From Autumnicola lenta (lineage in GTDB: Bacteria; Bacteroidota; Bacteroidia; Flavobacteriales; Flavobacteriaceae), in the NCBI RefSeq assembly GCF_031846515.1, contig NZ_JAVRHO010000040.1, positions 1-21,076 on the forward strand: a DNA stretch of 21,076 nt, written 5' to 3'. How positions within the stretch are numbered: position 1 is the first letter of the stretch; the number at the start of each line of letters is the position of its first letter. Shown here piece by piece: positions 6,955 to 15,447 of the stretch. Under the pieces are notes generated by a model. It was not told the DNA's origin. It saw only the letters and a program-made list of their open reading frames with translations, and ran no database searches. The position numbers were made by a program, and so were the translations under genes.

Positions 6955-7010
6955 TTTCCTCTTGTTTCCTGCCTCTTGTCTCATAATTCCTGCTTCCTGC
7001 TTCTTTCTTA
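6955..7010. repeat. Degenerate 7-nt repeat tract 2
   Basis: Eight consecutive heptads read TTTCCTC, TTGTTTC, CTGCCTC, TTGTCTC, ATAATTC, CTGCTTC, CTGCTTC, TTTCTTA, with consensus YTGYYTC. The repeats shared with tract 1 are offset by 133 nt (19 x 7), so the two tracts are in the same 7-nt phase. Such arrays are not coding (7 is not a multiple of 3) and look like slippage-born intergenic repeats. Confidence 0.65.
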
Positions 7011-7034
7011 TTTGAGCACAGCACTCTAATAGTG

Positions 7035-9134
7035 CTAGCTTATATAATTCCAGATATTCTTATGCTTTACGAGTTGGGCATAGGTAAATTTTAAAACAGC
7101 ATTTTTTTCTGAAGCCAAATCGGGATCTTCTTTAAGTATTTGCAGTGCATGATATCGGGCGGTTTTAAGAATGTCGTTATCTTTTACAATATCTGCAATT
7201 TTTAAATTGAGGACGCCGCTTTGCTGGGTCCCCATCATATCTCCAGGGCCGCGGAGTTTCAGGTCCACTTCGGCAATTTCGAATCCGTCGTTGGTGCTTA
7301 CCATAGTTTGTAACCGGGTTTTGCTGTCGTTGGAAAGTTTATGCCCGGTCATAAGGATACAAAAACTTTGTTCGGCACCACGGCCAACTCGTCCGCGTAA
7401 CTGGTGCAATTGCGAAAGTCCAAAACGTTCTGCACTTTCAATAATCATCATGCTGGCATTCGGCACGTTTACGCCGACTTCAATCACCGTGGTGGCTACC
7501 ATTATTTGCGTTTCGCCGCGTACAAACCTGTCCATTTCATAATCTTTATCTGCCGGTTTCATTTGTCCGTGGACAATCGAAATCTGATTATCAGGAAACT
7601 CTCTTGCAATACTTTCGTAGCCATCCATAAGATCCTTATAATCCATTTTTTCAGATTCCTGGATCAGCGGATAAACGATATAAACCTGTCTCCCTTTCTG
7701 GATTTCTTCTTTTATAAACCGAAAAACTTTCAGGCGGTTACTGTCATAACGGTGCACGGTTTTTATCGGCTTTCGTCCCGGTGGCAATTCATCTATAACC
7801 GAAATATCGAGATCGCCATAAAGGCTCATCGCGAGGGTTCTTGGAATTGGAGTCGCAGTCATCACTAGGATATGTGGAGGCAACGTATTCTTTTTCCACA
7901 ATTTCGCCCTTTGAGCAACTCCAAACCTATGTTGCTCATCAATAATGGCAAGGCCAAGATTCTTAAATTTTACTTTATCTTCAAGCAGGGCGTGCGTACC
8001 AATCAGGATGTCTATTTCCCCATTTTCCAGCTTTTCGTGAATTTCCCTTCTCTTCTTTGTTTTTGTGGAACCGGTTAAAAGGTAGATGCTAACATTTAAT
8101 TCGCTGCACAATTCTTTTAAACCCTGGTAATGCTGAATAGACAATATTTCTGTCGGCGCCATTAAGCAGGCCTGGAAATTATTGTCCAACGCAATCAGCA
8201 TCGCCATTAAAGCAACAATGGTTTTTCCCGATCCCACGTCGCCCTGTAACAACCGGTTCATTTGTGCGCCGCTGCCAAGGTCACTGCGTATTTCTTTGAT
8301 CACCCGTTTTTGAGCGTTAGTAAGTTCAAAAGGAAGATGCTCCTTGTAGAAATCACCGAAATTTTCACCAATCTGATCAAAAACAAATCCCTTTATCTTC
8401 TTTTTCTGAAGCATGTTCTTAATGAGCAGCTGCAACTGAATATAAAACAACTCTTCAAATTTTAACCGGAATTGTGCTTTTGCCAGCAGTTCCTGGCTCT
8501 TCGGAAAATGTACATTAAACATCGCTTCAGCTTTGGGAATAAGTTTTAGTTCCTCCCGAATTTCAGTTGTAAGCGTATCGTAAAATTTTCCGTTGGTTTC
8601 TGCGAAGAGTTGCTGCATGATCTTATTGATCACCCTGTTGCTAACACCTTTTTTCGCCAGCAATTCCGTAGAAGGATAAACAGGTTGCATCGCTGTGCGC
8701 AGCTGTTTTTTGTACTCTTCAACCAGTTCCATCTCCGGGTGAGGCATACTAAACATGCCATTAAACCAGTTGGTTTTTCCGAAGATTACGTAAGGCGTAT
8801 TGATTTTCAGGTTTTCCCGAATCCATTTGTGTCCCCTGAACCAAACCAGTTCCATCTTGCCGGTATCATCAACAAAATCTGCCACGAGACGTTTTCCACG
8901 TTTCTGTTCCACGGTTTTAAGGTGGGTGATCTTGCCAACGATTTGCACTTCTGAAGAAGTCCGTTCAAGCTGGGCAGTCTTGTAAAACCTGGTTTTGTCG
9001 AGATAACGATTCGGAAAAAAATTAAGAAGATCCTGATACGTGTGAATGCCGAGCTCCTTCCGCAGTAAATCGGCTCGACCGGGACCTACTCCTTTCAGGT
9101 AGTCGATTGGCGTTTGGAGAATGTTCGGATTCAT
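7035..9134 (-). CDS. recG: ATP-dependent DNA helicase RecG
   Basis: RecG is a cytosolic superfamily 2 helicase that remodels stalled replication forks and branch-migrates Holliday junctions. The length of 699 residues is typical. The wedge/OB region is at about 60-150 (VQIVGKITHLKTVEQKRGK ... FVDDTGKMELVWF). The helicase core shows Walker A GDVGSGKT (298-305), APTEIL (326-331), the Walker B box DEQH (399-402) in IIDEQHRFG, TATPIPRTLA (426-435), and the C-terminal domain with TTVIEVGVNVP (548-558) and QLRGRVGRG (578-586). The N-terminal helix-hairpin motif 'L-K-G-V-G-P-x-R-A-x-L-L' is present at 13-24. It is divergent from the M1 aminopeptidase gene (144-nt spacer) and upstream of pheT on the same strand. 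Confidence 0.97.
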   Translation of the reverse strand: MNPNILQTPIDYLKGVGPGRADLLRKELGIHTYQDLLNFFPNRYLDKTRFYKTAQLERTSSEVQIVGKITHLKTVEQKRGKRLVADFVDDTGKMELVWFRGHKWIRENLKINTPYVIFGKTNWFNGMFSMPHPEMELVEEYKKQLRTAMQPVYPSTELLAKKGVSNRVINKIMQQLFAETNGKFYDTLTTEIREELKLIPKAEAMFNVHFPKSQELLAKAQFRLKFEELFYIQLQLLIKNMLQKKKIKGFVFDQIGENFGDFYKEHLPFELTNAQKRVIKEIRSDLGSGAQMNRLLQGDVGSGKTIVALMAMLIALDNNFQACLMAPTEILSIQHYQGLKELCSELNVSIYLLTGSTKTKKRREIHEKLENGEIDILIGTHALLEDKVKFKNLGLAIIDEQHRFGVAQRAKLWKKNTLPPHILVMTATPIPRTLAMSLYGDLDISVIDELPPGRKPIKTVHRYDSNRLKVFRFIKEEIQKGRQVYIVYPLIQESEKMDYKDLMDGYESIAREFPDNQISIVHGQMKPADKDYEMDRFVRGETQIMVATTVIEVGVNVPNASMMIIESAERFGLSQLHQLRGRVGRGAEQSFCILMTGHKLSNDSKTRLQTMVSTNDGFEIAEVDLKLRGPGDMMGTQQSGVLNLKIADIVKDNDILKTARYHALQILKEDPDLASEKNAVLKFTYAQLVKHKNIWNYIS

Positions 9135-9213
9135 AGAAACGAAGATATTAAATCCAGATAAAATTGTACGACCAGATGTGTACCTGATTTCCCGGGCACG
9201 AAAATTGCCATTT

Positions 9214-9249
9214 TTGAAGTATCACCGGTTTCAGGCCTTCATATTTTTG
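9214..9249 (+). promoter_or_regulatory. Flavobacterial-type promoter for the aminopeptidase unit
   Basis: TATTTTTG at 9242-9249 fits the Bacteroidota -7 consensus TAnnTTTG exactly. A TTTG ending at 9216 lies 25 nt upstream of it, slightly farther than the usual 17-23 nt for the -33 element, so the -33 assignment is weak. Transcription would start about 20 nt before ATG 9279. Confidence 0.5.
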
Positions 9250-9278
9250 TAAATTTAAATTTTATTGTAACCTTCAGC

Positions 9279-11396
9279 ATGAAAAAGATTTTCCAAAGCC
9301 TGTTTTTATTGATTTTTATAACAGGAATTGCCCAAAATTCAGATTTTACAGATCAACTTCAGCATGTTGACTTCAAAAACGTCAATGCAAGTGTTTCTAT
9401 TCTTCCGGAAGAGGAAAAAGTAACAGGGGAAGTCGAATATTTGTTCGAAATTCTTCAATTTACAGATTCAATCTTCATCGATGCTCATAATATGGATTTT
9501 GAAGAGGTAATGCTGAATGGAAAAAAAGCTGAATTCAGCAATAGTGGCAGGGGACTATGGATAAAAGGCAATTTTCGACCTTCCGAAGGCAATAAACTCA
9601 CGCTTAAGTATTCGGCAACCCCAAACCAGACAATGTACTTCATTAATTGGGATGCACCAGAGGCTGTAAATGCGCCACGGCAGGTCTGGACGCAGGGGCA
9701 GGGAAAATATACTTCGCACTGGTTGCCCAGTTTTGATGACATGCAGGAAAAGGCAATTTTCGACCTGCAGTTTAGGTTTAGGCCAGGCTATGAAATTATT
9801 GCAAACGGAGTGCTTCAGGAAAGAAAAGTTTTAAATGATTCTGTTGTACAATGGAGCTTCGATATGGAGCAGCCGATGAGCAGTTATCTGGTGGCCGTTG
9901 CAGCGGGGAATTATAAAAAAGAGGAAAAAGTAAGTGCTTCCGGGGTAAAAATGCTGCTTTATTATGAACCTGAAGATTCCTTGAAAGTAGAACCAACTTA
10001 CCGCTATTCTAAAGAGATATTTGATTTCCTGGAACAGGAAATTGGGGTGGATTATCCCTGGCAGAATTATAAGCAGGTGCCGGTTCAGGATTTTTTATAT
10101 GCTGGAATGGAGAATACAGGAACCACTATATTTTCGAACGTTTTTGTGGTGGATTCTACAGGTTTTAACGACCGCAATTATGTAAATGTAAATGCGCATG
10201 AGCTGGCGCACCAGTGGTTTGGAAATCTTGTTACCGAAAAAGGGAGCAAAGATCACTGGCTGCATGAAGGTTTTGCAACTTTTTATGCGTTGCTGGCCGA
10301 GAAGGAAATATTTGGGGAGGATTATTATTACTGGAAGCTATATGAAAGTGCAGAGCAACTAAAAGATATGAGCGATACCGGCAAGGGGGAAGCAATTTTA
10401 AATCCCAAAGCGAGTTCACTAACTTTTTATCAGAAAGGCGCGTGGGCACTGCATATTTTACGCGAAAGAGTAGGGGAAGAGGCATTTAGAGCGGCGGTAA
10501 AAAACTATCTGGACGTCTACAGTTATGGTACGGTTACCACTGATAATTTTATTGCTGAAGTCGAAAAAACCTCGGGTCAGGATCTTTCCGGTTTTATAGA
10601 TAACTGGCTAAAACAGTCGGCTTTTAAAGCAACTGATGCTTTAAATTCACTGAAGAAATCCCAGTTTATCACCGATTATCTTGCCATTGCAGGCTTGCGG
10701 GAAGTTCCGTTAAGTCAGAAATTTGCCAATTTAAATGCTGCACTGGATTTTCCGGTTAACGATTATATTGGTCAGGAAGTGGTGTTTCAACTGGCCGGGA
10801 ATACTTCAGAAGAAGCTATAATGCTTTACGAAAAAGCCTTTGAAACGAACAATTTGTATGTAAGGCAGGCGATAGCAATGAGTATGGATGAAATTCCGAC
10901 GGAATTAAAATCAGATTATGAATCGCTTTTGAAAGATGATTCTTACCTCACCAAAGAAACCGCGCTTTACAATTTGTGGATGCAATTTCCTGAAAATCGC
11001 AATGCTTACCTGGAAAGGACCGGGGGGATAACGGGTTTTATGGATAAAAATGTTGAAACCTTATGGCTGGCTTTAAATTTAGCAACTCCAAATTTTCAAC
11101 CGAAAAAGAACCAGGAAATTTTTGAGGAACTAAGCAGTTATACTTCTCCTTATTATCACTTCGGGACGCGGCAAAATGCCTTCGGCTACCTTTATCAGCT
11201 TAATGCATTTACAGATAAGAACCTGAAAGATCTGCTGCAGGGAACGCAGCATCATACTTCAAGTTTCCGGAATTATTCTAAAAGATTGCTGGAAGAACTT
11301 TTAAAGCAAGAGGAATACCGGAAAAAATTTAGGTCTTTAGCTGAAGAAGTTCCGGAGAAGCAACAGGAATTTTTACAGACAAAATTAAGCGATTAG
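9279..11396 (+). CDS. Secreted M1 family zinc aminopeptidase
   Basis: This gluzincin exopeptidase removes N-terminal residues from peptides, probably in the periplasm or at the envelope. A signal peptide covers residues 1-19 (MKKIFQSLFLLIFITGIAQ). The N-terminal beta domain contains W-T-Q-G-Q (137-141). The substrate-anchoring GMEN box (276-279, in YAGMENTGTT) precedes the zinc site HELAHQWFGN (His307, Glu308, His311) and the third ligand Glu330 in WLHEGFATF, 18 residues on. A catalytic-type Tyr lies in FYQKGAWALH (near 385). The 705-residue length suits a bacterial M1 enzyme with a C-terminal helical domain. The stop TAG is followed at once by the ATG of the first patatin gene, so the three genes form one coupled unit. 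I find no lipobox or sorting-signal tail, so it is likely soluble. Confidence 0.93.
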   Translation: MKKIFQSLFLLIFITGIAQNSDFTDQLQHVDFKNVNASVSILPEEEKVTGEVEYLFEILQFTDSIFIDAHNMDFEEVMLNGKKAEFSNSGRGLWIKGNFRPSEGNKLTLKYSATPNQTMYFINWDAPEAVNAPRQVWTQGQGKYTSHWLPSFDDMQEKAIFDLQFRFRPGYEIIANGVLQERKVLNDSVVQWSFDMEQPMSSYLVAVAAGNYKKEEKVSASGVKMLLYYEPEDSLKVEPTYRYSKEIFDFLEQEIGVDYPWQNYKQVPVQDFLYAGMENTGTTIFSNVFVVDSTGFNDRNYVNVNAHELAHQWFGNLVTEKGSKDHWLHEGFATFYALLAEKEIFGEDYYYWKLYESAEQLKDMSDTGKGEAILNPKASSLTFYQKGAWALHILRERVGEEAFRAAVKNYLDVYSYGTVTTDNFIAEVEKTSGQDLSGFIDNWLKQSAFKATDALNSLKKSQFITDYLAIAGLREVPLSQKFANLNAALDFPVNDYIGQEVVFQLAGNTSEEAIMLYEKAFETNNLYVRQAIAMSMDEIPTELKSDYESLLKDDSYLTKETALYNLWMQFPENRNAYLERTGGITGFMDKNVETLWLALNLATPNFQPKKNQEIFEELSSYTSPYYHFGTRQNAFGYLYQLNAFTDKNLKDLLQGTQHHTSSFRNYSKRLLEELLKQEEYRKKFRSLAEEVPEKQQEFLQTKLSD

Positions 11397-12299
11397 ATGA
11401 AGGCACTGGTAATTTCAGGAGGAGGTAGTAAAGGCGCTTTTGCAGGTGGTGTGGCGCAATATCTTATAAAAGAACTGGACCGGGATTACGATCTTTACCT
11501 TGGTACTTCTACCGGGAGCCTGCTTATTTCTCACCTGGCACTCAATAAAACCGAAAAGATTCAGGATGTTTTTACTTCAGTAAAACAGTCAGATATTTTT
11601 AGCAACCGACCTTTTCTGATTAAAAGAAAACACGGATTTGATCAGATTAGTATCAATCATTTTAATGTATTCCGGAACCTCCTGAAGGGCAGAAAAACCT
11701 TCGGCGAAAGTAAAAACCTCAGGAAACTGATCGAAAAAACACTTTCTCCTGAAGAGTTTGAAAAGCTGAAGCAAAGCGCAAAGGACATTGTTGTGACGGT
11801 TTCAAATTTATCGCTTAACGACGTGGAATATAAGTCCATCAAAGATTTTAGCTACGAAGACTTTTGCGACTGGATCTGGATTTCTGGTAATTATACCCCG
11901 TTTATGAGCTTAGTGCAAAAGGAAGGCTGCGAATATGCCGATGGTGGTTTGGGATCTATGGTTCCTATAGAAGAAGCAATTAAACGTGGCGCGACAGAAA
12001 TTGATGCTATTATCCTGCAGACCGAAGTAAATTATTTAAACCGCATGCCTTCAATGAATGTCTTTTCTTTAATAACAACTTTATTTCAGTTTATGCTGGA
12101 CAGGATCGAACATCAGAATATTAAAATCGGGAAATTTGCCGCAGCGAATAAAGATGTGATCATTAATTTCTATTATACACCAACAGTATTGACTACCAAT
12201 TCCCTTATTTTTGATGAGAAGAAAATGAAGGTCTGGTGGAAGAGTGGCTATGACTATGCGAAATTGAAGAATGAAGAAGTTAATCAAATTGAAATTTAA
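11397..12299 (+). CDS. Patatin-like phospholipase, copy 1
   Basis: This serine acyl-hydrolase of the patatin family uses a Ser-Asp dyad to cleave acyl esters, typically of phospholipids. The oxyanion-hole glycine loop GGGSKGAF is at 8-15, the nucleophile elbow GTSTG is at 36-40 (Ser38), and the aspartate is Asp182 in the DGG motif (YADGGLG). All three elements are intact. At 300 residues it is a compact, single-domain form with no signal peptide or TM span, so it should be cytosolic or peripheral to the membrane. The ATG follows the aminopeptidase stop with no spacer, and its own TAA overlaps the next ATG by one base (TAATG). Copy 2 aligns without gaps through residue 190. Natural substrate unknown. 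Confidence 0.9.
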   Translation: MKALVISGGGSKGAFAGGVAQYLIKELDRDYDLYLGTSTGSLLISHLALNKTEKIQDVFTSVKQSDIFSNRPFLIKRKHGFDQISINHFNVFRNLLKGRKTFGESKNLRKLIEKTLSPEEFEKLKQSAKDIVVTVSNLSLNDVEYKSIKDFSYEDFCDWIWISGNYTPFMSLVQKEGCEYADGGLGSMVPIEEAIKRGATEIDAIILQTEVNYLNRMPSMNVFSLITTLFQFMLDRIEHQNIKIGKFAAANKDVIINFYYTPTVLTTNSLIFDEKKMKVWWKSGYDYAKLKNEEVNQIEI

Positions 12300-13222
12300 T
12301 GCGGGCACTTGTAATTTCGGGAGGTGGTAGTAAGGGAGCTTTTGCGGGTGGAGTAGCACAATATCTTATAGAAGAAGAGAAAAAGAAATACGATCTTTAC
12401 CTGGGAACTTCTACGGGAAGTCTCTTAATTCCTCATCTCGCCGATGGTAATATTGAAAAGGTCCATGAAATTTATACCAATGTAAATCAGCATAAAATTT
12501 TCAGCGTCAATCCTTTTATCGTCAAGAAAAAAGATGGCCGCGAATATATTACTATTAACTATTTCAACATGTTCTGGCAATTCATTAAACGAAAACGGAC
12601 GTTTGGTGAGAGCAAAAATCTGAAGAAGCACATCAGAATTCATTTTACTGAAGAAAATTTTGAATCTCTGAGATCGAAAGTTAAAGATGTTGTGGTGACC
12701 GTTTCCAATCTCTCCAAAAACCGGGTGGAATATAAATCTATTCATGACTTTTCTTATGATGATTTTTGTGACTGGATTTGGATAAGCTGTAATTATATTC
12801 CTTTTATGAGCCTTGCGACAAAGGACGACTGCGAGTATGCAGATGGCGGCCTGGGCTGCGTTGTTCCCATTCGGGAAGCTGTAAAACGTGGTGCCAAGGA
12901 AATCGATGCAGTTATTCTGGAAGCCGAAAATATGGAGTACAATAAAGTGTTGGGGAAAAATCCTTTTTCTTTAATGATGAACCTTTTCGGATTTTTGCTG
13001 GACCAGGTGGAGTACCATGATATTATTGAAGGAAAACTTGCTGCACTTAACAAGCAGGTAAAGCTGAATATTTACTACACGCCTACAAAACTAACGGAAA
13101 ATTCTCTCGTTTTTAATAAGAAAGCAATGACGGAGTGGTGGCAGCAGGGGTTTGAATATGCAAAGGCCAGAAATGAGGAGAAAAAGAAATCAAGAGGATT
13201 CTTTAGTCGGTTCTCTTTTTAA
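12299..13222 (+). CDS. Patatin-like phospholipase, copy 2
   Basis: This is a paralogue of the preceding gene with the same architecture and numbering: GGGSKGAF at 8-15, Ser38 in GTSTG, Asp182 in YADGGLG. Long blocks are identical (ALVISGGGSKGAFAGGVAQY, YDLYLGTSTGSLLI, TFGESKNL, DFCDWIWIS), so the pair arose by tandem duplication. They diverge mainly in the region after the first 44 residues and at the C-terminus, where this copy ends in a basic, Phe-rich tail (EEKKKSRGFFSRFSF) that could aid membrane contact. Length is 307 residues. Translation is coupled to copy 1 through TAATG. Its stop overlaps the stop of the convergent gene by 3 nt within TTAA, leaving no room for a terminator between them. 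Confidence 0.9.
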   Translation: MRALVISGGGSKGAFAGGVAQYLIEEEKKKYDLYLGTSTGSLLIPHLADGNIEKVHEIYTNVNQHKIFSVNPFIVKKKDGREYITINYFNMFWQFIKRKRTFGESKNLKKHIRIHFTEENFESLRSKVKDVVVTVSNLSKNRVEYKSIHDFSYDDFCDWIWISCNYIPFMSLATKDDCEYADGGLGCVVPIREAVKRGAKEIDAVILEAENMEYNKVLGKNPFSLMMNLFGFLLDQVEYHDIIEGKLAALNKQVKLNIYYTPTKLTENSLVFNKKAMTEWWQQGFEYAKARNEEKKKSRGFFSRFSF

Positions 13223-13737
13223 ATAATCCTTCTAACTTCCTTTTTAATAAAAGCCAGAGCCGCATCTGTTGGGGCTTGTTTTTCAATAAGTGACGTAAGA
13301 ATCCCCTCTCTTAATTTATCTGCATTTTTTACTTCTTCTCTCGAAGCAGCTTTCCGTATTAAACCTATTGTGGCATTTTTTGCTGTTTTAATATAGTCCC
13401 AACAATCTGCTGTCACATAGATTTGTTGTGCCAGGTTATGTTCAAATTCCTGTTCTATAGTATTGATCAGCAAATTGGCATATGCATTGGGATCGTCATT
13501 TACAGGTTTTATCCTGAACAGAATCTTTCCCGGGGAAATTCGTTCCAAAAATAATGTCATTCGCTCATAAGCCTGCAGTTTTATGGGAAGCGCCGTCTTT
13601 TGATTCTCCCGGTGCAGCAGAAATCTTCTTCTGGATTCTTCGTTTTTGGAATTAGTATGAAAGAAATAAAAAGCAACGGCACCTACGATAATAGCAGGAA
13701 GAATGCTGAAAAGAAGCTGAGTAAGATCTTCAGTCAT
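13219..13737 (-). CDS. Small membrane-anchored protein, unknown function (DUF7935-like)
   Basis: This 172-residue protein has one N-terminal TM span at about 8-26 (LLFSILPAIIVGAVAFYFF), then a basic stretch and the block 'R-x-x-x-L-x-x-x-x-x-Q-K-x-x-L-P-I-K-L-Q-A-Y-E-R-M-T-L-F-L-E-R-I-S-P'. That block is very characteristic of a conserved family in Bacteroidota; I recall it as DUF7935, an assignment from memory. The rest is predicted helical (EQEFEHNLAQQIYV; IRKAASREEVKNADKLREGI). Function is unknown. It is 57 nt downstream of the GltS-like gene on the same strand and may be the last member of that operon. Its stop overlaps the patatin copy 2 stop in the convergent TTAA. Confidence 0.8.
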   Translation of the reverse strand: MTEDLTQLLFSILPAIIVGAVAFYFFHTNSKNEESRRRFLLHRENQKTALPIKLQAYERMTLFLERISPGKILFRIKPVNDDPNAYANLLINTIEQEFEHNLAQQIYVTADCWDYIKTAKNATIGLIRKAASREEVKNADKLREGILTSLIEKQAPTDAALAFIKKEVRRII

Positions 13738-13794
13738 ATAAAATATTCTAGTCTTAGTTAGTTAAAACCCGAAAGCTGCCAAAAGTAACTAAAA

Positions 13795-15447
13795 TCAGGC
13801 TTTATCTTCTGTCTTAGTTCGATCATTCTTATCATAAACCGAAGTTTTTTCAGTTTCAGCTTCTTTTGTGGTTACTTCTTTCGACTTTTCTTTTCCGCCT
13901 AAATACGGTGAATCTACGTGCTCCTGAACAGAGGTGAAATCGACTTTGCTCTTTTGATAACAAAAAGTATCCTCTAAGGTGGCAACAAGGGTTTTGTCAC
14001 TTAGATTTATTTGTACATCACTCATGTCTATCTGGCATGGGTGTTCGTAACCACAGGCATGGGTAATCTCCAGCAATTCTTTCCTGAATTTTGTGAAATA
14101 ATAATTCACCCTCTCAGATTTATCTTTAATATTAATTCCGGACTGGAGCCATTTATTCTGAGTAGCAACACCGCTGGGACAGGTGTTATTGTGGCATACC
14201 TGGGCCTGAATGCAGCCAATACTCAGCATTGCTTCCCGGGCAACGCTTACACAATCTGCACCCAATGCCATGGCCATAGCGGCTTTTGCCGGAAATCCGA
14301 GTTTCCCACTGGCAATAAATACTATCCTGTCTGTAATTCCCTGTTTTAAAAATACTTTATACACTTCAGAAAATGCATAGATAAAAGGAAGGGAAACATG
14401 ATCTGCAAAACTTGGAGGAGCCGCTCCTGTACCGCCTTCGCCACCATCAATACTAATAAAATCGGGTCCGGTTCCTGTCTCCTGCATAATATCTGCAAGT
14501 TCTTCCCATTGTTTAAGTTGCCCTACGGCAGACTTAATTCCTACAGGTAGCCCTGTGGCTTCTGCTATTTTTTCAATAAAATCTACAAGTTCTTCTGTAT
14601 TTCCAAAGGCAGTATGGTTTGGTGGGGAAAGTACATCCTTACCTACTGGAATATGCCTTATATCAGCAATTTCCTGGGTTATTTTTGATGCAGGTAAAAC
14701 ACCGCCTTTTCCGGGTTTTGCTCCCTGGGACAGTTTTATTTCGATAGCCCTGATCTGCGGATTTTCGTCTACGAGTGCCACAAGTTTTTCAAGACAAAAA
14801 TTCCCATCGTCATCCCTTACACCAAAATATGCCGTGCCAATCTGGTAGACCACATCTGCTCCCGTTTTATGGTAGTTAGAGAGTCCGCCTTCTCCGGTGT
14901 TATGAAAAGCTGCTGCCTTTTTACATCCGCGGTTTAGAGATTCTATTGCCCTGGCAGAGAGTGAGCCGAAGCTCATTGCAGAAACATTAATAATTGAAGC
15001 AGGGCGAAAAGGCCGCCTTCTTTGGTGATAAAGTCCCATTACTTTTGCGCAGGCAATAAAATTTGGATCTTTATGATTGTGATGGTTTTTTTCCAGGCGG
15101 TAAGGCATCATGGCATTATTTACAAAAATGTAATGATTTCCATAAATGTCTCTGTCTGTCCCGAAACCTTCATAATTATTTTCGTTCTTGGAGGAGGCAT
15201 AGATCCAGCCGCGTTCCCCGCGGTTAAATGGGAGTTCTTCCCTGTTGCTGGCGACAATGTACTGTCGAAGCTCCGGACCAATACTCTCTAAGAAATACCT
15301 AAGGTTACCCACTACCGGAAAGTTATGTTTTATAATATGGGTTTTGTTAAAAAAAACATCTTTTATAGCTACTAAAACCAGGAAAATCAATATCCAACCC
15401 CACCAGCTAATTGATCCTAAAAAATCTAAAATTCCATTCATCATCAT
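13795..15447 (-). CDS. Membrane-anchored FMN/Fe-S glutamate synthase-like protein
   Basis: This 550-residue protein matches the FMN-binding central domain of glutamate synthase large subunits without the N-terminal glutamine amidotransferase domain, so it should not by itself make glutamate from glutamine. A TM span at about 14-30 (SWWGWILIFLVLVAIKD) anchors it to the inner membrane. FMN-site signatures are SAMSFGSLS (156-164), PGKGG (245-249) and DGGEGGTGAAP (334-344). The 3Fe-4S cysteines follow the C-x5-C-x4-C pattern of GltS (Cys412, Cys418, Cys423, in GCIQAQVCHNNTCPSG). The last 35 residues are charged and low-complexity. Three consecutive ATGs start the frame, and the ATGA overlap (15444-15447) with the M20 stop implies coupling. 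The electron partner and true substrate are unknown. Confidence 0.9.
   Translation of the reverse strand: MMMNGILDFLGSISWWGWILIFLVLVAIKDVFFNKTHIIKHNFPVVGNLRYFLESIGPELRQYIVASNREELPFNRGERGWIYASSKNENNYEGFGTDRDIYGNHYIFVNNAMMPYRLEKNHHNHKDPNFIACAKVMGLYHQRRRPFRPASIINVSAMSFGSLSARAIESLNRGCKKAAAFHNTGEGGLSNYHKTGADVVYQIGTAYFGVRDDDGNFCLEKLVALVDENPQIRAIEIKLSQGAKPGKGGVLPASKITQEIADIRHIPVGKDVLSPPNHTAFGNTEELVDFIEKIAEATGLPVGIKSAVGQLKQWEELADIMQETGTGPDFISIDGGEGGTGAAPPSFADHVSLPFIYAFSEVYKVFLKQGITDRIVFIASGKLGFPAKAAMAMALGADCVSVAREAMLSIGCIQAQVCHNNTCPSGVATQNKWLQSGINIKDKSERVNYYFTKFRKELLEITHACGYEHPCQIDMSDVQINLSDKTLVATLEDTFCYQKSKVDFTSVQEHVDSPYLGGKEKSKEVTTKEAETEKTSVYDKNDRTKTEDKA

Larger units (their letters stand above)
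6684..7034. other. Non-coding spacer between recG and pheT
   Basis: This 351-nt stretch has no credible gene. An open plus-strand frame at 6808-7029 is made of Ser/Leu/Pro-rich repeat translation and is rejected. It contains a 26-nt palindrome at 6744-6769, two tracts of degenerate 7-nt repeats (6829-6856 and 6955-7010), a 7-bp inverted repeat AAATGAA-CTT-TTCATTT at 6941-6957, and a 6-bp hairpin AGCACT-CTAAT-AGTGCT at 7020-7036 touching the recG stop. The pheT promoter presumably lies here, but I cannot place it. Confidence 0.6.

Noticed and set aside
6829..7010. CRISPR array or leader at the repeat tracts
   Set aside because: Units are 7 nt and contiguous, with no spacers of regular length and no cas gene in the window.
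6808..7029. Open 73-codon plus-strand frame between recG and pheT
   Set aside because: Its composition (Ser, Leu, Pro, Cys rich) is the translation of the pyrimidine heptad repeats. It has no similarity that I recognise and 7-nt units cannot keep a coding phase.
7171..8985. Several open plus-strand frames opposite recG
   Set aside because: All lie antisense to a full-length, motif-complete recG, share no start context, and are shadows of its codon use.
11397..13222. Patatin pair as an anti-phage CBASS-type effector unit
   Set aside because: No nucleotide cyclase, ubiquitin-like partner or other defence gene is nearby. The coupling is to an aminopeptidase, and the short patatins resemble general phospholipases.
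13795..15447. Classical glutamate synthase large subunit
   Set aside because: It is about 550 residues against roughly 1500 for GltB, lacks the N-terminal glutaminase domain, and has a TM anchor.
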